Positions 15,506 through 22,206 of a DNA stretch of 25,276 bases are shown piece by piece. The notes under the pieces were generated by a model, which saw only the letters and a list, made by a program, of their open reading frames with translations, had not been told where the DNA came from and made no database searches. This DNA comes from Pseudomonadota bacterium (GTDB lineage Bacteria; Pseudomonadota; Alphaproteobacteria; Rhizobiales; Xanthobacteraceae). Position numbers and translations under genes: made by a program. Within the stretch, counting starts at the first letter, position 1; every line of letters begins with the position of its first letter. The stretch is from NCBI GenBank assembly GCA_023434095.1, contig JAEYTJ010000067.1, positions 1-25,276 of the forward strand. Direction: 5' to 3'.

Positions 15506-16393
15506 ATGGCTTCGCTTTCCTTCACCCTGGACGGAACCGCGCACGAGATCGAGCTCTATCCCGACCTCGCGCCGGTGACGATCGGCAAGGTGGTCGCCAA
15601 CCTGCCGGCGACGCTCGATATCCATTGCGCGAAGATCGCCGGCCAGCACATCTTCTGGCATGCGCCCGTCGTGGCCGACATCGAGAAGCCGGCGGATATC
15701 CTCACTCTGCCGGCCGGCACGTTCCTCTACTGGCCGGAACGTCAGTTCCTAGAGCTGATCTATGGCGAGCTGCAGGCCGAGAAGGCGCAGGTCTCCGTGC
15801 TCGGGCGGCTCACCGGCGATATTGGCTGGCTGAAGGAGTTCGGCCGCCGCGTCGTCGAAAATCACGGCCAGGAGCCGCTGATCGCCCAGCTTTCGGCGCG
15901 GGAGGATGCGCTCGCTCTCGCCCTGCCGGAGAAGCCCTTCACCTCGCCGGGGCTGAATGCCCTGCGCGCCGCCCGCAAGGCCATGTGGCAGGCGCCGCCG
16001 GACGAGATGTATGGGCTGCTGCGCCGGCAGGGCATGATGATCCCCTACGGCCCTCTTGCCATGGCCGAGGGCGAGTTGCGCAAGCTGCACGAGCTGGTCT
16101 GGCGGCTGCGCAGTCCCGCCTATGGCATCGGCCCAGGCGAGCGCGCCCGCGTTCTGGCCTTCCTCATCGACGCCTTCAACGCCCGCATCGACGGCTTCTG
16201 CGCCCTCCATGCCACCGGCAAGGTGCTGGACGAAGCAAAGGCGCTGCTCGACGCGCCGGACGAGCTGGACGACGTCATCGAGGAGCTGGTGCTGTTCACC
16301 GGCCGCGCCGCCGCCTGGCTGGACACTTTCATTCCCTGGAACGCCCTCAACGAGGCGACCCGGGCCGCACTTGCCCGGCAGGATCTGCGCTGA
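15506..16393 (+). CDS. Cyclophilin-like (DUF3830-like) protein with helical C-terminal domain
   Basis: The 295-residue product has no assigned function. Residues about 1-140 look like the cyclophilin-fold DUF3830 group: a beta start LSFTLDGTAHEIELYPDLAPVT, a KVVANLPATLDIHCAKIAGQHIFWH segment, and FLYWPERQFLELIYG. DUF3830 genes often sit in amino acid or hydantoin catabolic clusters, but their activity is not established. Residues about 150-295 look all-helical and I do not recognise them, so this may be a two-domain fusion. No signal peptide is seen. ATG 15506 has AAGGGA upstream. It is the last gene of the E1/E2 operon and is followed by a strong hairpin terminator. Confidence 0.75.
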   Translation: MASLSFTLDGTAHEIELYPDLAPVTIGKVVANLPATLDIHCAKIAGQHIFWHAPVVADIEKPADILTLPAGTFLYWPERQFLELIYGELQAEKAQVSVLGRLTGDIGWLKEFGRRVVENHGQEPLIAQLSAREDALALALPEKPFTSPGLNALRAARKAMWQAPPDEMYGLLRRQGMMIPYGPLAMAEGELRKLHELVWRLRSPAYGIGPGERARVLAFLIDAFNARIDGFCALHATGKVLDEAKALLDAPDELDDVIEELVLFTGRAAAWLDTFIPWNALNEATRAALARQDLR

Positions 16394-16417
16394 GCCCACG
16401 CGCTTCTGCCGAGCGAG

Positions 16418-16447
16418 AACGGGCGCCTCCTTGCGGGGGCGCCCGTT
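16418..16447. terminator. Hairpin terminator between convergent units
   Basis: AACGGGCGCC (16418-16427) pairs perfectly with GGCGCCCGTT (16438-16447) around a 10-base loop, followed on the + strand by T then CC. It lies in the 72-base gap between the stop codons of the converging operons, so it may act in both directions. The T tract is short. Confidence 0.75.
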
Positions 16448-16465
16448 TCCATGTCCGGTGCCCGC

Positions 16466-16990
16466 TCAGGCGAGGCCGAAATAGAGACGCTCGATGCGGT
16501 TCAGCACGGTCGAGGGCTCGTCGGCATAGTCGCGGATCGTCGGCTCGCGGCCGTCGATCTCGACGAAGAGCCGCCACTTCCCGTCCGAGCTGTTGAGCCC
16601 GCAGGCGGGGAACATCATGTGGTGATGCCAGCCGGTGCCCGCCTTCGCCACCGCCTCGATGGTGGCGAGAAGGTCTTCGTCCGCTTCCGACAGGCCCGCG
16701 CCTGCGGGCTTGTCGGCGAGGGCGTCGGCGCCGTGAAGCAGGGGGAGCAATTGCTTGTTCACCGCCGTCGGCCTGTCGTCGTAATGGGCGCACAGAGCCC
16801 GCCTGGCCTCCGTCAGCTCCAGCAGGAAGGTGTAGGCGCCGGGCTTCGGGCTGAAGGTGCAGCCGGGCGCCAGCACGTGAAAGTGCCAGGCTTCGTGCCG
16901 CTCATGGGCGGCGGTCGCGGCGGCGACGATGCCGGCCTCGTCGACCACCTCGAAGCTGAAGGGAAGGCCCTGCCCGCAGGATTGGCACAT
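16466..16990 (-). CDS. Unknown small protein with two WHxH...PxC repeats (paralogue 2)
   Basis: This 174-residue paralogue of the protein at 2489-3031 has the same two-repeat layout. Repeat 1 is WHFHVLAPGCTFSP (W35, H36, H38, C44) and repeat 2 is WHHHMMFPACGLN (W121, H122-H124, C130), at the same residue numbers as in paralogue 1. The C-terminal DEPSTVLNRIERLYF matches DEPRAVLREIEVLYF of paralogue 1. It differs in an N-terminal CQSC (C2, C5) that could add a metal or redox site. ATG 16990 has GGAG upstream. It is the last gene of the SDR/Rid/His-Cys unit, 27 bases after the Rid gene. Function is unknown; a metal-binding or enzyme-partner role is inference. Confidence 0.85.
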   Translation of the reverse strand: MCQSCGQGLPFSFEVVDEAGIVAAATAAHERHEAWHFHVLAPGCTFSPKPGAYTFLLELTEARRALCAHYDDRPTAVNKQLLPLLHGADALADKPAGAGLSEADEDLLATIEAVAKAGTGWHHHMMFPACGLNSSDGKWRLFVEIDGREPTIRDYADEPSTVLNRIERLYFGLA

Positions 16991-17017
16991 GGGGGAACTC
17001 CATCCGTTGCCGTGCGC

Positions 17018-17407
17018 TCATTCGCAGCCGATGACGGCAATGGCCGATATCTCGACCAGCACGCCCGGAACCGGGAAGCCGACCACCAGCGCGGCGTTGG
17101 TCGGCAGCACGTCCCCGAAGATCACCCCGAGTTCCGGGCCGACTTCCTTGAAGATCTCCGGCGCCGTCACATAGGTGGTGATCTGCACGATGTCCTTGAG
17201 CGAGCCGCCGGCGGCCGCGAGCGGCATCTCGAAATTCTTGATGATCTGGCGCACCTGCCCGACCGCATCCTCCGGCATCTTGTCGGCGGCGTAGTCCATG
17301 CCGATGGTGCCGGAAATGTACAGCGTGTCGCCGGCCTTCACGGCGCGCGAATAGCCGTAGAGCTTCTCGAACTGCGAGCCGGAAGAGATGTTCTGACGCG
17401 TCACCAT
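17018..17407 (-). CDS. Rid family (YjgF/YER057c/UK114) protein lacking the catalytic Arg
   Basis: This 129-residue protein has the Rid trimer fold sequence: LYISGTIGMD (29-38), KDIVQITTYVT (71-81) and a C-terminal VEISAIAVIGCE. RidA enzymes hydrolyse reactive imines and enamines, using an Arg in a PARS-type motif. Here that motif reads PTNAAL, with N104 in the Arg position, while the following Glu (E119) is kept. Rid subfamilies without the Arg are not expected to have standard imine deaminase activity and may bind or process a different intermediate. ATG 17407 is preceded by AGGAGA. It lies 48 bases after the SDR gene. Its place among imine-forming enzymes fits a role in handling a pathway imine. 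Confidence 0.88.
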   Translation of the reverse strand: MVTRQNISSGSQFEKLYGYSRAVKAGDTLYISGTIGMDYAADKMPEDAVGQVRQIIKNFEMPLAAAGGSLKDIVQITTYVTAPEIFKEVGPELGVIFGDVLPTNAALVVGFPVPGVLVEISAIAVIGCE

Positions 17408-17455
17408 GGGGGTCTCCTGAAGGAAGCGGGTCCTCGGGGAGGACCGGCCGAGGGA

Positions 17456-18238
17456 TCACGCGCCCGCCTTGGGCGCCATGAGGAATCCGTTGGCGAGCCA
17501 GCCGCCGTCGACGGCGAGGTGGTGGCCCGTGGTCATGCCCGCCTCGTCGCTGACGAGGAAGCCGCAGGCGGCGGCGATCTCTTCCGGCTCGGCGATGCGG
17601 CGGAGCGGCGTGCGGCGCGAGACGGCGGCGACATCGTAGACGCCGCGATCGATCAGCCCCTGGACCATCGGAGTGCGGGTGCCCGTCGGTGCGACGCTGT
17701 TGACGCGGATGCCGAGCGGACCCCACTCCACCGCCAGCGAATTGGTGAGATTGACCACGCCTCCCTTGGACGCACAGTAGGCGGTGCGGTTCGGCGCGCC
17801 CTGGAAGCCATAGACCGAGCTGATGTTGACGATCGACCCGCTGCCGGCCTTCGCCATATGGCGCGCGGCGGCCTGGCAGACGATCCAGGTGCCGACGAGA
17901 TTGACCTCGATCACCTCGCGGAAAACATCGATCCGGGCCTCCAGCGCCGGCTCGACCACCACGACGCCGGCCGAGTTCACGACGGCGTCGATGCCGCCGA
18001 AGGCCGCCGCCATCTCGTCGGCCACCGCCTTCATCGCCGCCTCGTCCGTGACGGAGGCGGCGCGGCTCAGTGCGTCGGTTCCCGCCGGCAGGTCGCCGAC
18101 CGTCGCGGCCAGCGCATCGGCATCGACATCCACGAGGAAAAGGCGCGCGCCCTCGCCCGCGAAGAAGCGGGCCGCGGCCATGCCAATTCCATTTCCCGCA
18201 CCGGTGACGAGAACCCGCCGTCCAACGTGACGCTGCAT
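17456..18238 (-). CDS. Short-chain dehydrogenase/reductase (SDR), copy 3
   Basis: This 260-residue classical SDR has TGAGNGIG (12-19), NSAG (88-91) and catalytic S141, Y154 and K158 (YCASK). D37 after the second beta strand suggests NAD rather than NADP. The C-terminus has DGGWLANGF, the usual cofactor/substrate-loop ending of the 3-oxoacyl reductase-like class. It is not especially close to SDR copies 1 and 2. ATG 18238 is strongly supported by AGAGGAGGA at 18243-18251; a longer reading frame upstream has no such site. It starts the three-gene minus-strand unit, with operator-like site 5 ending 14 bases upstream. Confidence 0.9.
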   Translation of the reverse strand: MQRHVGRRVLVTGAGNGIGMAAARFFAGEGARLFLVDVDADALAATVGDLPAGTDALSRAASVTDEAAMKAVADEMAAAFGGIDAVVNSAGVVVVEPALEARIDVFREVIEVNLVGTWIVCQAAARHMAKAGSGSIVNISSVYGFQGAPNRTAYCASKGGVVNLTNSLAVEWGPLGIRVNSVAPTGTRTPMVQGLIDRGVYDVAAVSRRTPLRRIAEPEEIAAACGFLVSDEAGMTTGHHLAVDGGWLANGFLMAPKAGA

Positions 18239-18252
18239 GCCTTCCTCCTCTA

Positions 18253-18277
18253 TGATTATATAACAAATTACATAATT
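18253..18277. promoter_or_regulatory. Operator-like site 5 with overlapping inverted repeat
   Basis: The half-site TATAACAAAT (18259-18268) is identical to sites 1 and 3 and continues as TACAT. Centred slightly to the right, ATTATATAA (18255-18263) and TTACATAAT (18268-18276) form an inverted repeat with one mismatch and a CAAA spacer. On the minus strand, 18260-18255 reads TATAAT, a perfect -10 for the SDR operon, though no good -35 is placed for it. The site lies 14 bases from the SDR start codon. Confidence 0.55.
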
Positions 18278-18427
18278 GGTATGTCGGCAAGCTGAAAGCG
18301 TGGCGGTTGTGGCGGGCGCCATCGGTCGAAAACGACGCAGCCAAAGGCGCTGTAATGGACAAAATTACGTAAAATCAGCGGGATATGAGTGTCTTCCCAA
18401 AGGTCATCCCGGCCGCCAAATCTCCAT

Positions 18428-18464
18428 TTGACAGAAGGCGCGAGATTTATACGATATAACAAAA
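18428..18464 (+). promoter_or_regulatory. Probable promoter and operator-like site 6 of the ABC transporter operon
   Basis: TTGACA (18428-18433) is a consensus -35. The expected -10 region falls in TATACGATATAAC, which overlaps operator-like site 6, ATACGATATAACAAAA (18449-18464; 12 of 16 match to site 1). No well-spaced -10 stands out, since TATAAC is 21 bases from the -35. The site ends 73 bases before the binding-protein start codon. Confidence 0.5.
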
Positions 18465-18537
18465 AGCGCTTAAGCCTGATTGTCCGCCTTCACCGACATC
18501 ATGCGTGCCTATCGGCTTCCGCAAAGGGGAACATCAC

Positions 18538-19389
18538 ATGATTCTAGCTCGCGTTCTGAATAGGTTTGCAAGGCTCTGCACGGGCAGCATCGGCGCGGGT
18601 GCGCTCGGGCTCGCCCTCGTCGCCGGCCTGCAGGCGGCGCCTGCCCATGCCGACGGCTACTGGTCCGAGGTGCAGAAGCGCGGCACGCTGCGCTGCGCGT
18701 CCGCCATCTCGCCGCCCTATGTCATGAAGGACCTGAAGACCGGCGAGTATGGCGGCGCCTATCTCGACCTGTGCAAGCAGTTCGCCGAGGTGCTCAAGGT
18801 CAAGATCGAGTTTGTCGATACCACCTGGGACAACATCGTGGCCGGCCTGCAGGCGGGCAAGTGGGACATGTCGCCGGCGCTGAACCGCACGCCCGCCCGC
18901 GCCCTCGTCATCAACTACAGCGGCATTGCCGGCTATGACGAGATGAACTTCGCCTATCTGCTGACCAACGAGAAGACCAAGAGCCCGGCCGCCGACCTCT
19001 CGACCTTCGACGTCGCCGGCATGCGGATCGGCGTGATGTCCGGCTCGGCTCAGGACCACAAGGTGACCGAGCGCTTCAAGAAGGCGCAGATCGTCCGCCT
19101 TCCCGACGCCAACGGGCTCAACCTCGCGCTGCTTTCCGGCCGCGTCGACGTGGCGGGGGCCGATTCCACCACCAACCTGCTGCTGCAGACCGCCAATGCC
19201 GACAAGGTCGGCCTTCTCGAAGCCCACCCCGCGCTGATGAAGCAGGGCATTTCCTTCGGCCTGCCGCCGCAGTTGACCTATCATGACATCCAGGTGCTCA
19301 ACATCTTCCTGGAAGAGAAGGTGTCCCTCGGTTCGGTCGACGCCTCGCTGAAGCACTGGAGCGAAGTCTATCTCGCCGGCGCCAAATGA
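18538..19389 (+). CDS. Polar amino acid ABC transporter, substrate-binding protein
   Basis: This 283-residue periplasmic binding protein of the SBP family 3 type (amino acids and related compounds) has a signal peptide: basic MILARVLNRFARL, a hydrophobic stretch, and a likely cut after AHA at residue 38. The mature part begins with the typical WSEVQKRGTLRCASAISPPYVM, then YLDLCKQFAEVLKVKIEFVDTTWDNIVAGLQAGKWDM. ATG 18538 is chosen over the frame opening at 18505 because AAAGGGGA (18523-18530) lies 7 bases upstream and the signal peptide then starts correctly. It heads the importer operon. The substrate is probably the compound that the cluster degrades. Confidence 0.92.
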   Translation: MILARVLNRFARLCTGSIGAGALGLALVAGLQAAPAHADGYWSEVQKRGTLRCASAISPPYVMKDLKTGEYGGAYLDLCKQFAEVLKVKIEFVDTTWDNIVAGLQAGKWDMSPALNRTPARALVINYSGIAGYDEMNFAYLLTNEKTKSPAADLSTFDVAGMRIGVMSGSAQDHKVTERFKKAQIVRLPDANGLNLALLSGRVDVAGADSTTNLLLQTANADKVGLLEAHPALMKQGISFGLPPQLTYHDIQVLNIFLEEKVSLGSVDASLKHWSEVYLAGAK

Positions 19390-19449
19390 GGCGTCTCCAT
19401 CTCGCCGGCGCCGCGTCGTCGACGCCGTTGAGCTGAAGGGCTTTTTGGA

Positions 19450-19478
19450 GCGGACGGTGTCCCGGAGGCGCCGTCCGC
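19450..19478 (+). terminator. Hairpin between binding-protein and ATPase genes
   Basis: GCGGACGGTG (19450-19459) pairs with CGCCGTCCGC (19469-19478), with one T-G wobble and a nine-base loop. No T tract follows. Such hairpins after binding-protein genes commonly stabilise the upstream message or partly terminate, giving more binding protein than ATPase and permease. That role is inferred here. Confidence 0.55.
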
Positions 19479-19505
19479 CTCTCAACAAGAGAAAGAGGGG
19501 TCGGC

Positions 19506-20282
19506 ATGTCGTCCAGCTTCCTGAGCGTGCAGGGCCTGCGCAAGTCCTTTGGCGGGCATCTCGTCGTTCTCGATGACATCAACTTCCAGATGGAAGCCGG
19601 CGAACGCGTCGTCGTCATCGGGCCGAGCGGCAGCGGCAAGAGCACGCTGCTGCGCTGCGTGATGGGGCTCGAGAAGATCGACAGGGGCCGCATCGAACTC
19701 GAAGGCGTGCGCTATATCGAAGCCAACCCCAAGTCGACGAGGGACAACTACATCGATATTCCGGTCCGCAACAAGGTGGGGATGGTGTTCCAGCACTATA
19801 CGCTGTTTCCCCATCTCACCGTGCTGGGCAACCTCATCCTCGCGCCGATGCGGGCCCGCGGCGAGAGCCGCGCCAGCGCCACCGACCGCGCCATGCAGCT
19901 CCTCGGCCGGCTCGGTCTCGAGAGCAAGGCGGGCGCCTTCCCGGGAATGCTCTCCGGCGGCCAGAAGCAGCGCGTCGCCATCGCCCGCGCCCTGCTGCTC
20001 GACCCCAAGATCATGCTCTTCGACGAGGTGACCTCCGCCCTCGACCCCGAACTCGTCACCGAGGTCGAAGGCCTGATGCTGGAACTCGCCGAGCAGAAGA
20101 TGTCGATGATGATCGTGACCCACGACATGTGGTTCGCCAAGCGCATCGCCACCCGCGTGATCTTCTCCGCCGACGGGCGGATCGTCGAGGACGCGCCGCC
20201 CGCCAAGATGTTCGCCCATCCCTCCGAACCGCGCACCGCGGATTTCCTGAAGAAGGTCCTCCACGTCGAGACCATTTCCTGA
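19506..20282 (+). CDS. Polar amino acid ABC transporter, ATPase subunit
   Basis: This 258-residue cytoplasmic ATPase has Walker A GPSGSGKST (39-47), Q-loop VFQ (Q96), signature LSGGQ (149-153), Walker B IMLFDEVTSALD (catalytic E174) and the switch His in MIVTHDM. It resembles GlnQ/HisP-type subunits. The segment between Walker A and the Q-loop (about 68-90) looks somewhat longer than in GlnQ. ATG 19506 follows GAGGGG. It lies 116 bases after the binding-protein gene with a hairpin between, and 12 bases before the first permease gene. Confidence 0.94.
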   Translation: MSSSFLSVQGLRKSFGGHLVVLDDINFQMEAGERVVVIGPSGSGKSTLLRCVMGLEKIDRGRIELEGVRYIEANPKSTRDNYIDIPVRNKVGMVFQHYTLFPHLTVLGNLILAPMRARGESRASATDRAMQLLGRLGLESKAGAFPGMLSGGQKQRVAIARALLLDPKIMLFDEVTSALDPELVTEVEGLMLELAEQKMSMMIVTHDMWFAKRIATRVIFSADGRIVEDAPPAKMFAHPSEPRTADFLKKVLHVETIS

Positions 20283-20294
20283 GGAGTGGAGACG

Positions 20295-20966
20295 ATGGGT
20301 CGTTACACCTGGGATTTCTCGGTCATCGCGGCGAACTGGGACCCGCTGATGGCGGGGCTTTCGGTCACCCTCCAGCTCACCGCGATCTGTGCGGTCATCG
20401 GTCTCGTCGGCGGATTCCTGGTCTGCCAGATGGTGATGAGCCGCATCGCGCCGCTGCGCTGGCTGGCGATCGGCTTCATCGAGCTGTTCCGCTGCACGCC
20501 GGCGCTGGTTCAGATCATCTGGATCTTCTACTGCGTGCCGTATTTCTTCGGTGTCTTCTACGATCCCTTCACCATGGCGGTGCTGGCGCTCGGTCTGAAC
20601 ATCACGGCCTTCAATGCGGAGGCCTACCGTGCCGCCATCCAGTCCATTCCCGCCTCGCATTACGACGCCTGCACGGCGCTCGGCCTGTCGCCGCTGAAGA
20701 AGACGATCTACGTGATCCTTCCGCAGGCGCTGCTGATGGCGATTCCCGTGCTGCTCACCAACACGATCGGGCTGCTGCAGCAAACCTCGCTGGTCGCGAT
20801 CGTCGCCATTGCCGACCTCATGTATGAGGGCAAGACGCTGGCCACCCAGACCTACCGCCCGATCGAGATCTACACCACGGTCGCCTTCATCTATTTCGCG
20901 CTTTCCGTTCCCCTTTCACAGATCGTCGGCCTGTGCGAGCGGCGCCTGCGCTCGCGGCTGGCGTGA
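20295..20966 (+). CDS. Polar amino acid ABC transporter, permease subunit 1
   Basis: This 223-residue inner-membrane permease of the HisM/GlnP type has several hydrophobic helices, the family sequence GFIELFRCTPALVQIIWIFY (near 58-77) and the ATPase-docking EAA-type loop EAYRAAIQSIPASHYDACTALGLSPLKKTIYVILPQAL. ATG 20295 is preferred over GTG 20286 because AGGAG (20282-20286) is 8 bases upstream. It is 12 bases after the ATPase gene. It forms a heteromeric channel with the next gene product. Confidence 0.93.
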   Translation: MGRYTWDFSVIAANWDPLMAGLSVTLQLTAICAVIGLVGGFLVCQMVMSRIAPLRWLAIGFIELFRCTPALVQIIWIFYCVPYFFGVFYDPFTMAVLALGLNITAFNAEAYRAAIQSIPASHYDACTALGLSPLKKTIYVILPQALLMAIPVLLTNTIGLLQQTSLVAIVAIADLMYEGKTLATQTYRPIEIYTTVAFIYFALSVPLSQIVGLCERRLRSRLA

Positions 20967-20979
20967 GGGGAGGGACGAC

Positions 20980-21651
20980 ATGAACATCACCGCCGCCCTC
21001 GGCTTCCTCTGGGACTACCGGTTGGCCCTGTCCATCGGACTTGGCAACACGCTCTATTTCACCGCGCTCGGCCTCGTCTTCGGCCTCAGCCTCGGCTTCG
21101 TGGTCAGCGTGGTGCGCCATGCCGGTCACCCGGTGCTGAAGATGATCGCTACGGCCTATGTCGAGATCTTCCGCGGCACGCCGGTGCTGATCCAGCTGTT
21201 CTGGTTCTTCTTCTGCCTTCCCGCCCTTATCGGCATGGAACTCGGCAACGTCTTCTCCACCGTGCTGACCCTCTCGCTCTACATGGGGGCTATTTCGAGC
21301 GAGAGCTTCCGCTCGGCGCTGAAGGCCATCGGCGCCGAGCAGCGCGATGCCTGCGTCGCCCTCGGCCTGCCGGCGCGGGTGAGCGTGCCCTATGTGATCC
21401 TGCCGCAGACGGTGCTGCGTGCCGTGCCGACGCTGCTGTCCAACTGCGTGACGCTGTTCAAGGAGAGCGCCCTGGTGTCGGCCGTCGGCATGGCCGACCT
21501 GATGTACCAGGGCCAGATGATCGCCGATTCGACCGCGCGCCCGATCGAGATTCTCACCGCGACGGCCCTGATCTATTTCGTCATCGCCTTTTCGGTGACG
21601 CGCATCGTCACCTTCTACGAACAGGGCTATCTCACGCGCATGCGGCTATAG
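20980..21651 (+). CDS. Polar amino acid ABC transporter, permease subunit 2
   Basis: This second permease is also 223 residues and is homologous to subunit 1: membrane helices, YVEIFRGTPVLIQLFWFFF, and the EAA-type loop ESFRSALKAIGAEQRDACVALGLPARVSVPYVILPQTV. ATG 20980 follows GGGGAGGG, 13 bases after the stop codon of subunit 1; the frame stays open upstream, but that part overlaps subunit 1. It ends the importer operon and is followed by a GC-rich hairpin. Confidence 0.93.
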   Translation: MNITAALGFLWDYRLALSIGLGNTLYFTALGLVFGLSLGFVVSVVRHAGHPVLKMIATAYVEIFRGTPVLIQLFWFFFCLPALIGMELGNVFSTVLTLSLYMGAISSESFRSALKAIGAEQRDACVALGLPARVSVPYVILPQTVLRAVPTLLSNCVTLFKESALVSAVGMADLMYQGQMIADSTARPIEILTATALIYFVIAFSVTRIVTFYEQGYLTRMRL

Positions 21652-21671
21652 CCCGCGCCTGTCGGAAGCGC

Positions 21672-21710
21672 GCCGGGCCGGTGCCCTGGGCGTTTGGGCA
21701 GGGGCCCGGC
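21672..21710 (+). terminator. GC-rich hairpin after the ABC transporter operon
   Basis: GCCGGGCC (21672-21679) pairs with GGCCCGGC (21703-21710). Inside, TGCCC (21682-21686) pairs with GGGCA (21696-21700), separated by a GG/GG internal loop. No T tract follows, so termination is plausible but not certain. It begins 20 bases after the permease stop codon. Confidence 0.5.
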
Positions 21711-22206
21711 ATCCCTGTGGAACGTTGCCGTCGCCGCAACGGAAAAAAAAACGGGTCGAACCGCTGAAAGACGGGGCGTGCGGCAGCGCCGTCCTGGCCG
21801 CCGACCCGAGCCGCGCCGGCGATTTTCCGTGCGGCCCGCCCCGTCTGGTCCTCGGACTCCCCTGTCCCGCGGACGCATGGGCGACATGCGCAAGCCCGGC
21901 GAAGGTCGATGCGGCAGACCGTAAAATTGCGGCGACAAAGGCCACGGCCTATGCGCAATATCTCGCCCGCACTCTTGAGCAGGGGGAGTAGGTTCTGAGC
22001 GAGGACGCATTCGCCGCTTTCCGCGCAGGCGGGATCGATGCGGTCGCCGGAACCCGGCAGCCCCGGCTCTCGTATGCAGCCGCCGACCCCGGTTTTCGCG
22101 TCCTGCCTCCGCGCGGCCCATGGCGGCGCGGCGCTGGTCGAGGCGCTGGAATCCTCGCAGACCGCACTTTCGCACCGGACGCCTGAGCACCTGAGAAGAC
22201 CCAGCC
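21711..22206. other. Gene-free stretch before bhcB
   Basis: No gene is supported in these roughly 500 bases. A frame from 21725 is open to a TAG at 21989 and then open again to about 22187, but it has no recognisable product and atypical composition. A run of nine A residues occurs near 21742-21750. The putative operator motif found before the other units is absent here, so bhcBCD is probably controlled differently. The bhc promoter should lie here but I could not place it. Confidence 0.5.

Noticed and set aside
16451..18295. A 614-residue + strand open frame opposite the SDR/Rid/His-Cys unit
   Set aside because: The minus-strand genes here have correct starts, ribosome sites and catalytic motifs. 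The + frame is Asp/His/Arg/Gly-rich shadow sequence.
21725..21991. A possible 88-residue gene before bhcB
   Set aside because: No ribosome site, no recognisable family, and an overlapping frame set typical of non-coding GC-rich DNA. Kept only as part of the gap description.
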